Origin: Pseudomonas marvdashtae
Lineage (GTDB): Bacteria > Pseudomonadota > Gammaproteobacteria > Pseudomonadales > Pseudomonadaceae
Direction: 5' to 3'
DNA: 64,000 nucleotides
NCBI RefSeq assembly: GCF_014268655.2
Contig: NZ_JABWQX020000001.1
Location: forward strand, 1,394,001 to 1,458,000
In this document: piece by piece, positions 27,003 through 37,600 of the stretch
Layout: each line of letters begins with the position of its first letter
Numbering within the stretch: the stretch's first letter is position 1
Translations under genes and position numbers: made by a program
The notes under the pieces: model-generated
Databases searched by the model: none
The model's input: only the letters and a program-made list of their open reading frames with translations
What the model was told of the DNA's origin: nothing

Positions 27003-28075
27003 TCCTCGGACGGTGGCGGTTGCTCGTAGCGGGCGCTGAAGGCCTGGACAAAACCGTTGCGCAGGATCTGCAGGAAGGCTTCGAACGCACCTATGTCCTG
27101 TTGGTGGACGTTGCCGCTGAGTTCCACGCGGGTGGCAAACTGGTTTTTGCGCTGGTTCTTGAGGGCCGTTTCACCCCCTCCGACCAACGCTTCCCAGACG
27201 GAGCGGAAGATGTTCTTGTTTTTGTTTTCCACGTCCTGCTGCCAGTCGAACACATCCACGTCGCGCAGCAGCGGCTTGATATAGCCGCTGAGCTTGGCGT
27301 TGTTGGCTTCGGCTTCGACCACCAGGTCGCCGTGGCCGGCGTTGAAGTCAAACTTGCCGTAGGCCGCGGCGAAGTCGTTCAGTCGTTTGAGTTCGATGTT
27401 CCTGGCCCGCAGGCGGAAATCGAAGTCCTCGAAGTCGCTCAGCGGGTCGAACGTGGCCTGGACTTCCAATGGCGCGTGTTCGGCCACCAGGGCCTTGCCC
27501 TCGAAGCGGGCGTCGCGCTTGCCTTCGGTGTCGACCACATTGGTCAGGTTATGGAGAGTGGCATTCACGTTGGTGGCTCGCAGGTTGACCGGCGGCTTGG
27601 AGTTGAAGTTGCGGAAGGTCACCTTGCCATCGTTGATCCGCACCTCGTTGAGGGTGATGGGCATCAGCTTGCTCAACTGCTCGCGCCAGTCGGTGCCTTG
27701 GCCGGTCTGGGAGTCTTGTCGGTTGGCGCCACCGTCGACGAAATTGACTTCGGGATGGGCGAACTCCACCTCGGCCACGACCGCGTGGTCATGCCACAGT
27801 GAGTGCCAGCTCACGGACAAGTCGACCAGTGGCGCATCGACGAATGGCACCGGGACCTTACCGTCAACCTTGACGATTCGCAGGCCGTTGATCCGATAGG
27901 CACCGCGCCAGAGGGCCAGGTCGACATCGGTCACTTGACCACGGTAACTGCCCATGTCGGCCAGTTTGTCGTTCAGGTAGTTGCGCACCAGATAAGGCAA
28001 GGCGAAATGCAGGGCCACCAGTAGCGCAACGATGGCGACGAAGGCCCACAGTGGCCAGCTGTATCGACGCTTCAT
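26999..28075 (-). CDS. DUF748 domain protein (AsmA-like repeat family)
   Basis: A 358-residue protein with an N-terminal membrane anchor (WPLWAFVAIVALLVALHFAL) and a large periplasmic part with DUF748 features (LPYLVRNYLNDKLADMGSYR, LPITLNEVRINDGKVTFRNF-like strands). DUF748 proteins are AsmA-like and may link inner and outer membrane lipid handling; the function is not proven. The ATG at 28075, MKRRYSW, has GGAGAC upstream. I prefer it to the start at 28114. Confidence 0.83.
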   Translation of the reverse strand: MKRRYSWPLWAFVAIVALLVALHFALPYLVRNYLNDKLADMGSYRGQVTDVDLALWRGAYRINGLRIVKVDGKVPVPFVDAPLVDLSVSWHSLWHDHAVVAEVEFAHPEVNFVDGGANRQDSQTGQGTDWREQLSKLMPITLNEVRINDGKVTFRNFNSKPPVNLRATNVNATLHNLTNVVDTEGKRDARFEGKALVAEHAPLEVQATFDPLSDFEDFDFRLRARNIELKRLNDFAAAYGKFDFNAGHGDLVVEAEANNAKLSGYIKPLLRDVDVFDWQQDVENKNKNIFRSVWEALVGGGETALKNQRKNQFATRVELSGNVHQQDIGAFEAFLQILRNGFVQAFSARYEQPPPSED

Positions 28076-28200
28076 GTCAGTAGTCTCCGTTGTTAAACCA
28101 TTGACTGTTGTCACAGCGGGAACGTTCGGTGCAACTGGACGCCCTTTGGCAACAGGCTTACCTTAAAGCGCTAAATTCCCTCTGCATTAAGGACCCGGTC

Positions 28201-29175
28201 ATGAGTCGTATATACGCTGACAACGCCCATTCCATCGGCAATACGCCGCTGGTGCAGATCAACCGCATCGCCCCTCGTGGTGTGACCATCCTGGCCAAGA
28301 TCGAAGGGCGCAACCCGGGCTATTCGGTCAAGTGCCGGATCGGCGCGAACATGATCTGGGACGCTGAAAGCTCGGGCAAACTCAAGCCTGGCATGACTAT
28401 CGTCGAGCCAACCTCGGGCAACACCGGGATCGGCCTGGCGTTCGTGGCGGCTGCCCGTGGCTATAAACTGATGCTGACCATGCCGGCGTCCATGAGCATC
28501 GAGCGGCGCAAGGTCCTCAAGGCCTTGGGCGCGGAACTGGTGCTCACCGAGCCGGCGAAAGGCATGAAAGGCGCCATCGAGAAAGCTGCCGAAATCCTCG
28601 CCAGCGACCCGTCGAAGTATTTCATGCCGCAGCAGTTCGATAACCCGGCCAACCCGGCCATCCACGAGAAAACCACCGGTCCGGAAATCTGGAACGACAC
28701 CGACGGCGCCGTCGATGTGCTGGTCGCGGGCGTGGGGACCGGCGGAACCATTACCGGCGTTTCGCGGTATATCAAGAACACCTGCGGCAAACCGATCCTG
28801 TCCGTGGCGGTAGAGCCCGAAGCGTCGCCGGTGATTACCCAGGTGATGGCGGGGCAAGAGATCAAGCCCAGTCCGCACAAAATCCAGGGGATCGGTGCGG
28901 GTTTCGTACCGAAGAACCTCGATCTGTCGATCGTGGACCAGGTCGAGCGGGTCACCGACGATGAGTCCAAGGCCATGGCCCTGCGCTTGATGCAGGAAGA
29001 GGGGATTCTCTGCGGCATCTCCTGCGGCGCGGCGATGGCAGTGGCTGTGCGCCTGGCGGAAAAACCGGAAATGCAGGGCAAGACGATCGTGGTGATCCTG
29101 CCGGACTCGGGCGAGCGCTACCTGTCGAGCATGCTGTTCAGCGACTTGTTTACCGAGCAGGAGACTCAGCAGTAA
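28201..29175 (+). CDS. cysK: Cysteine synthase A
   Basis: A 324-residue PLP-dependent O-acetylserine sulfhydrylase that makes cysteine from O-acetylserine and sulfide. The PLP lysine lies in [20 protein letters not shown], the substrate-binding loop is [20 protein letters not shown], and the phosphate loop is [19 protein letters not shown]. The N-terminus [20 protein letters not shown] is CysK-type rather than CysM-type. The ATG at 28201 has AAGGAC upstream. Confidence 0.95.
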   Translation: MSRIYADNAHSIGNTPLVQINRIAPRGVTILAKIEGRNPGYSVKCRIGANMIWDAESSGKLKPGMTIVEPTSGNTGIGLAFVAAARGYKLMLTMPASMSIERRKVLKALGAELVLTEPAKGMKGAIEKAAEILASDPSKYFMPQQFDNPANPAIHEKTTGPEIWNDTDGAVDVLVAGVGTGGTITGVSRYIKNTCGKPILSVAVEPEASPVITQVMAGQEIKPSPHKIQGIGAGFVPKNLDLSIVDQVERVTDDESKAMALRLMQEEGILCGISCGAAMAVAVRLAEKPEMQGKTIVVILPDSGERYLSSMLFSDLFTEQETQQ

Positions 29176-29219
29176 CTGAGCGCCGGTTTAACGGGGAATT
29201 TTAGCCGAAAGAGCAGGCT

Positions 29220-29253
29220 CTTGTGGCGAGGGAGCAAGCTCCCTCGCCACAAG
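29220..29253. repeat. REP element (single)
   Basis: CTTGTGGCGAGGGAGCAAGC-TCCCTCGCCACAAG, a 16-bp near-perfect stem 45 bases after cysK. It could also serve as a transcription stop. Confidence 0.9.
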
Positions 29254-29295
29254 AAGCATCTCGCCCATTTGGAAGGCAGATTGGGATTCGTTCGG

Positions 29296-29322
29296 TGCGT
29301 CAGCCAAGGTTCAGCTGACGCA
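29296..29322. repeat. Inverted repeat upstream of lpxO
   Basis: TGCGTCAGC-CAAGGTTCA-GCTGACGCA: a perfect 9-bp inverted repeat with a 9-base gap, about 140 bp before the lpxO start. It may be an RNA hairpin ending the cysK unit or a regulator site for lpxO; it has no U-run. Confidence 0.45.
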
Positions 29323-29463
29323 TGTTAACAAGGGCTTTGTTGCGTAATCCTCAACAGTGAATGTCGCGTCTGTCGATGTTTCATCTGGACGAGGATATTT
29401 AACATGGCTTGCCGCCGCGTCGGGCTGATGGCGCTGCGCAATTCAAACAAGGAGTTGAAAGAA

Positions 29464-30402
29464 ATGACCGTTTCGTTTGTCGCCAAGGCCTCGGTGTTGC
29501 TGCTGTTCCTGGGCAGTACGCTGTTTGTGCATTTGCGTGGCAAGGCGCGTCTGCCGGTGTTGCGCCAGTTCGTCAATCACTCCGCGTTGTTCGCCCCCTA
29601 CAACGCCTTGATGTACCTGTTTTCCGGGGTGCCTGCCAAGCCGTACCTGGATCGCAGCAAGTTCCCCGAACTGGATGTGCTCAAGGACAACTGGCAGGTG
29701 ATCCGCGACGAAGCCATGCACTTGTTCGACGAGGGTTACATCCGCGCCGCGGAGAAAAACAACGACGCTGGTTTCGGTTCGTTCTTCAAGAAGGGCTGGA
29801 AGCGTTTCTACCTCAAGTGGTACGACAAACCGCTGCCTTCGGCACAGCTGTTGTGCCCCAGAACCGTCGAGCTGGTGAATCGGATCCCCAACGTGCGAGG
29901 CGCGATGTTCGCGCTGCTGCCGGGCGACAGCCACCTCAATCCTCATCGCGATCCGTTCGCCGGGTCGCTGCGTTATCACTTGGGACTGTCCACGCCCAAT
30001 TCCGACGATTGCCGGATCTTCGTCGACGGGCAGATCTATGCCTGGCGCGACGGCGAAGACGTCATGTTCGATGAAACCTATGTGCACTGGGTCAAGAACG
30101 AAACACCGCAGACTCGCGTGATCCTGTTCTGTGATGTTGAGCGGCCCCTGAAAAATCCGCTGATGACTCGCTTCAACCGCGCCATCAGCGCCTTCCTCGG
30201 ACGCGCCACCGCACCGCAGAACCTGGACGATGAGCACGTCGGCGGCATCAACCGGGCCTATGCCTGGAGCAAATCGCTCAGCGACTGCATCAGCGGCCGG
30301 GTCAAGCAATTCAAGCGCAAGCACCCCAAGGCCTACCGGGTGATGCGGCCCGTGCTGGCGGTGGCCGTGTTGACGGCGCTGGGCTATTGGTTGTTTGTTT
30401 AA
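29464..30402 (+). CDS. lpxO: Lipid A 2-hydroxylase (LpxO family)
   Basis: A 312-residue Fe(II)/2-oxoglutarate dioxygenase of the aspartyl/asparaginyl beta-hydroxylase family, LpxO type, which hydroxylates a secondary acyl chain of lipid A. There is an N-terminal membrane anchor (about 5-22, VLLLFLGSTLFVHLRGKARL). The HxD...H site is HLNPHRDPFAGSLRYHLGL and MFDETYVHWVKNE. A second hydrophobic segment lies at the C-terminus. The ATG at 29464 has AAGGAG 9 bases upstream. It joins eptA as a second lipid A modifier in this window. Confidence 0.88.
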   Translation: MTVSFVAKASVLLLFLGSTLFVHLRGKARLPVLRQFVNHSALFAPYNALMYLFSGVPAKPYLDRSKFPELDVLKDNWQVIRDEAMHLFDEGYIRAAEKNNDAGFGSFFKKGWKRFYLKWYDKPLPSAQLLCPRTVELVNRIPNVRGAMFALLPGDSHLNPHRDPFAGSLRYHLGLSTPNSDDCRIFVDGQIYAWRDGEDVMFDETYVHWVKNETPQTRVILFCDVERPLKNPLMTRFNRAISAFLGRATAPQNLDDEHVGGINRAYAWSKSLSDCISGRVKQFKRKHPKAYRVMRPVLAVAVLTALGYWLFV

Positions 30403-30405
30403 ACA

Positions 30406-30435
30406 TTGCGTAGTTCATAGGACGCTGGTTATAGT
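30406..30435 (+). promoter_or_regulatory. Sigma-70-type promoter for a long leader
   Basis: TTGCGT (30406-30411) and TATAGT (30430-30435) are spaced by 18 bases, close to consensus for both boxes. Transcription would start near 30442, about 300 bases before the EamA start codon at 30741, giving a long 5-prime leader. Confidence 0.5.
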
Positions 30436-30480
30436 CAGCGCTCTCCGGGTTTTCGAACCCACCTTCCAAGAGATCGGCTC

Positions 30481-30645
30481 ATGCCTGCATTCCCTTTCAC
30501 CGCGGTTGTGGTTCCAGCGTTCGACGCTGGCGTCGTGCCGTGCGGGAACCCGCCGCCTGAGCAGATCGGTCAATACCCCCCACCTGTCAGTCGCTCTTCG
30601 GTGTACGCCTGCGTATCACCGCCGGGTGTTGGCGTTCAGGGCTGA
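30481..30645 (+). CDS. Candidate leader peptide ORF, proline-rich (54 aa)
   Basis: An open frame of 54 codons, ATG to TGA, inside the 338-bp gap between lpxO and the EamA gene. AAGAGA lies about 10 bases before the ATG. The product holds two PPP stretches (CGNPPPEQ and QYPPPVSR) and a PP (VSPPGVG). Inside and after the frame are hairpins: CCAGCG-TTCGA-CGCTGG at 30514-30530, and TCAGC-TTCG-GCTGA at 30695-30708 followed by a T-run at 30714-30719. It may be a regulatory leader peptide. I do not recognise the peptide, and coding is not proven. Confidence 0.35.
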   Translation: MPAFPFTAVVVPAFDAGVVPCGNPPPEQIGQYPPPVSRSSVYACVSPPGVGVQG

Positions 30646-30740
30646 CCGGCAACGGCTGCCGTTCCCTGTGCCCGCCTGAAAAAACGACTGGATTTCAGCT
30701 TCGGCTGAGTTGGCTTTTTGCCTGACTACAGGTGGTTTTC

Positions 30741-31604
30741 ATGTTTTCCTTTTCCAAAAACGCCTTATTGGCGACGGCTTCCACGAGCCTGTTCGTTTTG
30801 CTGTGGAGCAGCGGGGCGATCTTTTCAAAATTGGGCCTGGCCCATGCGTCACCGTTCGCTTTCCTGCTGATCCGTTTCGCTATCGCCCTGTGTGCGTTGG
30901 TGCTGTTGGTCCCGTTGCTGAAGTTCAAGCTGCCACGGCCCGGCAAGCCGATGCTCTATGCGGCGGTGACCGGCCTGGTGTTGTTGGGGGCCTATCAGAT
31001 TTTCTATCTGCTGGCGCTGCAACTGAACGTTACCCCCGGCGTGATGGCCACGCTGATGGGTGTGCAGCCGATCCTCACCGTGGTGCTCATGGAGCGTCAA
31101 CGTTCCTGGCAACGGATGTTCGGCCTGGCGCTGGGCTTGGTTGGACTGGTGATGGTGGTGTACCAAGGCATCGGCCTGGCGGGCATGTCCCTGGCGGGGA
31201 TGCTCTGTGGGTTGCTGGCGCTGGTGAGCATGACCGCGGGTTCGATCATGCAGAAGCGCATCACCGACAATCCGCTCGGCACCCTGCCGGTGCAATACCT
31301 GGCCGGGCTCATCCTGTGCGCGGTGTTCGTGCCGTTCCAGCCGTTTCACTTCGAACACAGCATGGGTTTTATCGTGCCGGTGCTGTGGATGGGGCTGGTG
31401 GTTTCGGTGCTGGCGACCCTGCTGCTGTATCGGCTTATCGCCCGGGGCAACCTGGTCAACGTGACCAGTCTGTTCTACCTGGTGCCGGCGGTGACAGCGA
31501 TCATGGACTACCTGGTATTCGGCAACCGGCTGGCGTTGTTGAGCTTGCTGGGGATGGTGCTGATTATCATCGGCTTGGTGTTTGTATTTCGTAAGAGTCG
31601 CTAG
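30741..31604 (+). CDS. EamA family (DMT) transporter
   Basis: A 287-residue drug/metabolite transporter with about ten membrane segments in two EamA repeats. The first repeat begins LFVLLWSSGAIFSKLGLAHA; the second begins LAGMLCGLLALVSMTAGSIM. Family members export amino acids or other metabolites. I chose the ATG at 30741 (MFSFSKNALLAT), with GGTGG upstream, rather than 30732. A long leader with a candidate uORF precedes it. It converges on another EamA gene. Confidence 0.87.
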   Translation: MFSFSKNALLATASTSLFVLLWSSGAIFSKLGLAHASPFAFLLIRFAIALCALVLLVPLLKFKLPRPGKPMLYAAVTGLVLLGAYQIFYLLALQLNVTPGVMATLMGVQPILTVVLMERQRSWQRMFGLALGLVGLVMVVYQGIGLAGMSLAGMLCGLLALVSMTAGSIMQKRITDNPLGTLPVQYLAGLILCAVFVPFQPFHFEHSMGFIVPVLWMGLVVSVLATLLLYRLIARGNLVNVTSLFYLVPAVTAIMDYLVFGNRLALLSLLGMVLIIIGLVFVFRKSR

Positions 31605-31621
31605 CTGATTCCTGTCGGACC

Positions 31622-31655
31622 AATGCCATCGCGAGCCTGCTCGCGATGGCATTTT
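31622..31655. terminator. Bidirectional terminator-like REP hairpin
   Basis: AATGCCATCGCGAGC-CT-GCTCGCGATGGCATT, a perfect stem with T and A runs on its two sides, between two convergent EamA genes. It belongs to a different REP type (ATCGCGAGC...GCTCGCGAT) from the main family of the window. Confidence 0.75.
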
Positions 31656-31671
31656 CAGGTTCGCCGAAAGA

Positions 31672-32580
31672 CTAGCGGGCAGAAATCTCAACCGGTTTCG
31701 CCGCTCCAGGCTTGAGCACCAGCCACAACGCCGCGGCAATCAACACTCCGCCATACAGGTGCGCCATTCCCAACGGTTCATCCAACAACAACGCCCCCCA
31801 TAGCACGCCGAACGGCGGGATCAGGAAGGTCACGGTCATGGACTTGACCGGGCCGATGGAACTGAGCAGGCGGAAATAAAGAATGTACGCCAGCGCTGTG
31901 CACACCAGCCCCAATCCGAGCAGCGAAAGCCAGACGCTCCAACCGCCCCAACTGGCCGGTGGTTGGCTGATGACGCTGTAGCCAAACAGTGGCAGCAGAA
32001 AAACCGTGGCGCCAAACATACTGCCCAAAGCCGACAAGCGACTGTCCAGCCCACCTTGGTGATCGAGCCAGCGACGGGTGAGGAAACCGGCAAAACCGTA
32101 GCAGGTGGTGGCGAGCAGGCAGGCGAGGGCGCCCATCAGCAATTGCAGGTCGAAGGCCACCGGGCCGGCGCCGGTCAGGATGCCGACGCCAAAGAGCCCA
32201 AGGAACACGCCGCTGACCTTGGCCAGGGTCAGTTTTTCGCTGAAGAACAACCCGCCGATCAACACCCCCATCAGCGGTGTGGTGGCGTTGAAGATCGCCG
32301 AGTACCCGGCCGGCAGGACTTGTGCGGCCAGGGAATAAAAGGTCGCCGGAATGCCTGAGTTGATCAGGCCCAGCACCATCACGATTTTCAGTTTGCCGCG
32401 GAAATTCCAATCGATACGCATCAGCGCGAGGATCACCAGCAGTCCGACGAAGGCGATGGAAACGCGAAAAAACGCCGTGGGAATCGTGCCAATTACCGGA
32501 GCGATAATGCGCATGAAAAGGAAACTCGCCCCCCAGATGGCGGCCAGTGATAGCAAACGCAAGATATCGACGGGGTTCAC
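31672..32580 (-). CDS. EamA family (DMT) transporter
   Basis: A 302-residue ten-segment DMT transporter, not closely similar to the EamA protein it converges on. The first EamA repeat has SLAAIWGASFLFMRIIAPVI; the second has LSLLGLGLVCTALAYILYFR and LLDEPLGMAHLYGGVLIAAA. The GTG at 32580 (VNPVDILRLL) has AAGGAAGGAAAT upstream, which decides the start; the open frame before it lacks a ribosome site. Substrate unknown. Confidence 0.87.
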   Translation of the reverse strand: MNPVDILRLLSLAAIWGASFLFMRIIAPVIGTIPTAFFRVSIAFVGLLVILALMRIDWNFRGKLKIVMVLGLINSGIPATFYSLAAQVLPAGYSAIFNATTPLMGVLIGGLFFSEKLTLAKVSGVFLGLFGVGILTGAGPVAFDLQLLMGALACLLATTCYGFAGFLTRRWLDHQGGLDSRLSALGSMFGATVFLLPLFGYSVISQPPASWGGWSVWLSLLGLGLVCTALAYILYFRLLSSIGPVKSMTVTFLIPPFGVLWGALLLDEPLGMAHLYGGVLIAAALWLVLKPGAAKPVEISAR

Positions 32581-32710
32581 GGGGATTTCCTTCCTTGATG
32601 GGGTCGCAAGTGTCGCCGCCCCCAAGACCAATGGCAATGGTTGCGTTGCCGCGCAATTGGCCTCTAAGCTCAGTCGCCAATAACAAGCATGACCCGCCGA
32701 GGTTTTCCCT

Positions 32711-34432
32711 ATGTCGCAGCCATGGCCCGCCACCGATATCGCCCGTTCGATCCTCGACGGCTTCGACGATTATCGTGAGCATTTCCGGCAAATCACCGAC
32801 GGTGCCCGTGCCCGGTTCGAGCAGGCGCGGTGGCAAGAGGCGCAGACGGCTTCGGCGGCGCGCATCAGCTTGTACGAAGAAAAAGTCTTCGAAACCGTGG
32901 CCAGGCTGCGCGAGGCCTTCGCTGCCGATGCCCTGATGGATGTCGGTTGCTGGCCCCTGGTGAAAAGCGCCTACATCAGCCTGATCGACCTGCGCTTCGA
33001 CGATGAGTTGTCCGAGACCTGGTACAACTCGATCTTTTGCGGCCTGTTCAGTCATGACCTGATCAGCGACGGCACGATGTTCATTCACACGACCCGGCCG
33101 AGCCTGCGTCGTGCCCGCGCCGCCCAGACTCGTACCTATAAACCCGAAGGGCAGCTGGACAAGATGCTGGCGCAGATGTTCGCCGATTATCGCTTCAGCG
33201 AAGACTACGCCGACCTGCCCGGCGACCTGAAACGCCTCGAAACCCAACTGCGCGACAACCTGCCGGACTGGGTTTGCAAAGACCCCGAGCTGACGGTGGA
33301 ATTGTTCTCCTCGGTGCTTTATCGCAACAAGGGCGCTTACCTGGTGGGGCGCATCTACACCCGGGACGACCAATGGCCGCTGGTGATTCCTTTGCTGCAC
33401 CGCGAAGGCCGGGGTATCCAGATCGACGCGCTGATCACCGATGAGGCGCAGGTGTCGATCATCTTTTCCTTCACCCGTTCGTACTTCATGGTGGACGTGC
33501 CGGTGCCAGCGGAATTCGTCGGCTTTCTCAAGCGCATCCTGCCGGGCAAGCACGTTGCCGAGCTGTACACATCCATCGGCTTCTACAAGCATGGCAAGTC
33601 GGAGTTCTACCGGGCCTTGATCAATCACCTGGCGAACACCGACGACCAGTTCATCATGGCACCCGGCGTGCGCGGCATGGTCATGAGCGTGTTTACCCTG
33701 CCGGGCTTCAACACCGTGTTCAAGATCATCAAGGACCGGTTTTCGCCGTCGAAAAACGTCGACCGGGCCACGGTCATCGAGAAATACCGGCTGGTGAAAA
33801 GTGTCGACCGGGTCGGGCGCATGGCCGATACCCAGGAGTTCGCCGATTTCCGCTTTCCCTTGAGCAAGTTCGAGCCAGCGTGCCTGGAGGAACTGCTGGA
33901 GGTGGCACCGTCCACGGTGTCGGTGGACGGCGACACGGTGTTGGTCCGCCACTGTTGGACTGAACGCCGGATGACGCCGCTGAACCTTTACCTGGAAAAC
34001 GCCAACGAAGCCCAGGTGCGCGAGGCGCTGGAGGATTATGGCCTGGCGATCAAGCAGCTGGCGGCCGCCAACATCTTCCCTGGCGACATGTTGCTCAAGA
34101 ACTTCGGCGTGACCCGCCATGGCCGCGTGGTGTTCTACGACTACGATGAAATCTGCTTCCTGACCGAAGCCAACTTCCGCCACATCCCCCAGCCGCGCAC
34201 GCCGGAAGACGAAATGGCGTCCGAGCCCTGGTATTCCATCGGGCCGCTGGATGTCTTCCCCGAGGAATTTCCACCCTTCCTGTTCGCCGACGCCGGACAG
34301 CGCAAGCTGTTCGATCAGTTGCATGGCGAGCTGTACAACGCCGACTACTGGAAAAGCCTGCAAGAGGCGATTCGGGCTGGCAAGGTAATCGACGTGTTCC
34401 CGTATCGGCGCAAGGACCTGGACAACGAATAA
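32711..34432 (+). CDS. aceK: Isocitrate dehydrogenase kinase/phosphatase
   Basis: A 573-residue bifunctional enzyme that phosphorylates and dephosphorylates isocitrate dehydrogenase, switching carbon between the TCA cycle and the glyoxylate shunt. The N-terminal regulatory domain covers about 1-310; the kinase-like domain has the loop [20 protein letters not shown] and FKIIKDRF (ATP lysine), and [20 protein letters not shown] with YDYDE (catalytic and metal residues). Length fits AceK. Here it is not beside aceA or aceB, as is usual in Pseudomonas. Confidence 0.95.
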   Translation: MSQPWPATDIARSILDGFDDYREHFRQITDGARARFEQARWQEAQTASAARISLYEEKVFETVARLREAFAADALMDVGCWPLVKSAYISLIDLRFDDELSETWYNSIFCGLFSHDLISDGTMFIHTTRPSLRRARAAQTRTYKPEGQLDKMLAQMFADYRFSEDYADLPGDLKRLETQLRDNLPDWVCKDPELTVELFSSVLYRNKGAYLVGRIYTRDDQWPLVIPLLHREGRGIQIDALITDEAQVSIIFSFTRSYFMVDVPVPAEFVGFLKRILPGKHVAELYTSIGFYKHGKSEFYRALINHLANTDDQFIMAPGVRGMVMSVFTLPGFNTVFKIIKDRFSPSKNVDRATVIEKYRLVKSVDRVGRMADTQEFADFRFPLSKFEPACLEELLEVAPSTVSVDGDTVLVRHCWTERRMTPLNLYLENANEAQVREALEDYGLAIKQLAAANIFPGDMLLKNFGVTRHGRVVFYDYDEICFLTEANFRHIPQPRTPEDEMASEPWYSIGPLDVFPEEFPPFLFADAGQRKLFDQLHGELYNADYWKSLQEAIRAGKVIDVFPYRRKDLDNE

Positions 34433-34454
34433 CTCGGCGGCTGAACGAATCCCC

Positions 34455-34571
34455 CGTGGCGAGGGAGCTTGCTCCCGCTGGTGTGCGAAGCGCACCCCGG
34501 CGATTTGATGACCGGCGTTAAATCCAGGCGCCTGCTTCGCAGTCGAGCGGGAGCAAGCTCCCTCGCCACAA
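34455..34571. repeat. REPIN (two inverted REPs)
   Basis: CGTGGCGAGGGAGCTTGCTC at the left and GAGCAAGCTCCCTCGCCACA at the right are inverted copies, about 117 bp end to end, between aceK and hrpA. The middle holds a GTGTGCGAAGCGCAC hairpin. Confidence 0.92.
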
Positions 34572-34650
34572 AAGCGCTAGCGCTCGGCGTCCTGGACACA
34601 AATCTGCGACAATCGCTCCCTTGCACAAACCGACGACCCTTGCGTACCTG

Positions 34651-37600
34651 ATGACTGACCAAGCCCCCGCTATCGACAAACTGTTGAAAAACCTCGATCA
34701 CGCCATGCTCGCCGACCGTAACCGGTTGCGGCGGCAGTTGTTCGAGCTGCGCAAGAAGCCCGACGAGACCAAGCTGGCCCAGTGGGTGACGCGCATGCAA
34801 GCGTCGTGCGATCAGGTGTTGGCGCGCAAGGCGAGCCTGCCGGTGATTCGCTACGACGACAATTTGCCGATTGCCGCCAAGCGCGACGAAATCAAAGAGG
34901 CGCTGCTCAAGCACCAGGTGTTGATCATCGCCGGCGAGACCGGCTCGGGTAAGACCACGCAGTTGCCGAAGATCTGCCTGGAAATCGGTCGCGGCCAGCA
35001 TGGCTTGATCGGCCACACCCAGCCGCGCCGGATCGCTGCCCGCAGCGTGGCGAGCCGCGTGGCCGACGAGCTGGGCACTCCGTTGGGCGCGCTGGTCGGT
35101 TATCAGGTGCGGTTCGAGGACCAGAGCGATGCCAACACCCTGATCAAGTTGATGACCGACGGCATCCTGCTGGCCGAAACCCAGAACGACCGCTACCTCG
35201 AGCGCTACGACACGATCATCGTCGACGAAGCCCACGAACGCAGCCTCAACATCGATTTCCTGCTCGGCTACCTCAAGACCCTGCTGCCGCGTCGTCCGGA
35301 CCTGAAGGTCATCATCACTTCGGCGACCATCGACCTGGAGCGCTTTTCCAAGCACTTCGATGATGCGCCGATCGTCGAAGTCTCGGGCCGCACCTTCCCG
35401 GTGGAAACCTGGTACCGCCCGCTGACCCTGGAACAGGACGAGGAGGGCAACCGGGTCGAAGACGACTTGACCGTCGACCAGGCGATCCTAGCCACCCTCG
35501 ATGAAATCGCCGCCTACGAACGTAGCGAGCGCCGCAGCCCTGGCGATGTGCTGGTGTTCCTGCCGGGCGAGCGGGAGATTCGTGACGCCGCGGACATGCT
35601 GCGCAAGGCCCAGCTCAAGCACACCGAGATCCTGCCGCTGTACGCACGCCTGTCGCCGGCCGAGCAACAGCGGATTTTCCAGTCCCACCCAGGTCGGCGC
35701 GTAGTGCTGGCAACCAACGTCGCCGAAACCTCGCTGACCGTGCCGGGCATCCGCTACGTGATCGACAGCGGCACCGCGCGCATCAGCCGCTACAGCTATC
35801 GCGCCAAGGTCCAGCGTCTGCCCATCGAAGCGATTTCCCAGGCCAGCGCCAACCAGCGCAAGGGTCGCTGCGGGCGGGTCGAGCCAGGGATCTGCATTCG
35901 GCTGTACAGCGAAGAAGATTTCCTTGGCCGACCGGAATTCACCGACCCCGAGATCCTGCGCACCAACCTGGCAGCGGTGATCCTGCAGATGCTGCACCTG
36001 CGCCTCGGCGAGATCACCGACTTCCCGTTCATCGAGCCGCCGGACGGCAAGGCCATCAGCGACGGTTTCAACCTGCTGCAAGAGCTCTCGGCAGTGGACC
36101 GCAACAGCCAGTTGACGCCGTTGGGTCGGCAGTTGGCGCGGCTGCCAGTGGACCCGCGCATGGGCCGCATGCTGCTGGAAGCGGCAAAACTGGGCAGTTT
36201 GCAGGAAGTGCTGATCGTCGCCAGCGCCATGTCGATCCAGGACCCGCGCGAGCGCCCGCCGGAACGCCAGCAAGCGGCCGACCAGGCCCACGCTCAATGG
36301 AAGGACGCGGACTCGGACTTCGCCGGGCTGGTCAATCTATGGCGCGGTTTTGAAGAGCAGCGCCAAGCCCTGACGGCCAGCCCGCTGCGCAATTGGTGCC
36401 GGAAGAATTTCCTCAATTACTTGCGCCTGCGCGAGTGGCGCGATTCCCACCGCCAGTTGAGCCTGATCTGCCGCGACATGCAGCTGAGCCTCAACAAAGA
36501 TCCGGCTGATTACCCGAAGCTTCACCAAGCGGTGCTCTCGGGCCTGCTGAGCCAGATCGGCCAGAAGACCGAAGACGGCGATTACCTCGGCGCTCGTCAA
36601 CGGCGTTTCTGGGTTCATCCATCGTCGGGCCTGGGCAAGAAGCGTCCGCAGTGGCTGATGACCGCCGAGTTGGTGGAAACCACCAAGCTGTACGCGCGCA
36701 TGGTGGCGAAAATCGAACCGGACTGGATCGAACCGCTGGCCGGGCACTTGATCAAGAAAAACCACTTCGAGCCCCATTGGGAGAAGAAGCGCGGGCAAGT
36801 GGTGGCGTACGAGCAGATCACCTTGTTCGGCCTGATCGTCGTCGGTCGCCGGCCGGTGCATTACGGGCCGGTGGACCCGGTGGTGTCCCGTGAACTGTTC
36901 ATCCGCGAAGCGCTGGTGCGCGGCGAGATCCAGTCCAAGGCCAAGTGCCTGAGCGCCAACACCCGCCTTTTGGAACAACTCGACGAACTGGAAGCCAAGG
37001 CGCGCCGGCGAGATATCCTGGCGGACGAGGAAACCCTCTTCGCGTTCTACGATGCGCGCCTGCCCGCGGAGATCCACCAGACCGCGACCTTTGATAGTTG
37101 GTATCGGATCAACAGCCAGAAAGATCCGCAATTGCTGATCATGCGTGAAGAAGACGTGCTGGCGCGCGAGGCCAGCGAGGTGACGGCCGCTCAATACCCC
37201 GACACCTTGCGCGTCGGCGAGCTGACCTTGCCGTTGAGCTACCACTTCGAGCCCAACCACCCGCGCGATGGTGTGACCTTGCGCGTGCCGGCGCCACTGC
37301 TGCCGATGTTGCCGCCGGAGCGCCTGGAATGGCTGGTGCCGGGGATGATCGAGGCCAAGTGCATCGCCCTGGTGCGCAACCTGCCCAAGGCCTTGCGCAA
37401 GAACTTCGTGCCGGTGCCGGATTTCGTCAAGGCCGCGCTGCAACGCATGACATTCGCCGAGGGCTCGTTGCCCCAGGCGCTGGGACGCGAGTTACTGCGC
37501 ATGACCGGCGCGCGGGTCAGCGACGAAGCCTGGACCGAAGCGGCGCAGCAGGTGGAGAGCCACCTGCGCATGAATCTGGAAATCGTCGATGGCCAGGGCA

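Noticed and set aside
30442..30480. T-loop-like GGGTTTTCGAACCC suggesting a tRNA
   Set aside because: No anticodon or acceptor stem can be folded around it; it is only a short hairpin in the EamA leader.
31778..34495. 905-codon open frame on the minus strand
   Set aside because: It lies antisense to aceK and then runs out of frame through the EamA gene; the aceK protein is clearly recognisable, and the antisense product has no family features. A high-GC shadow frame.
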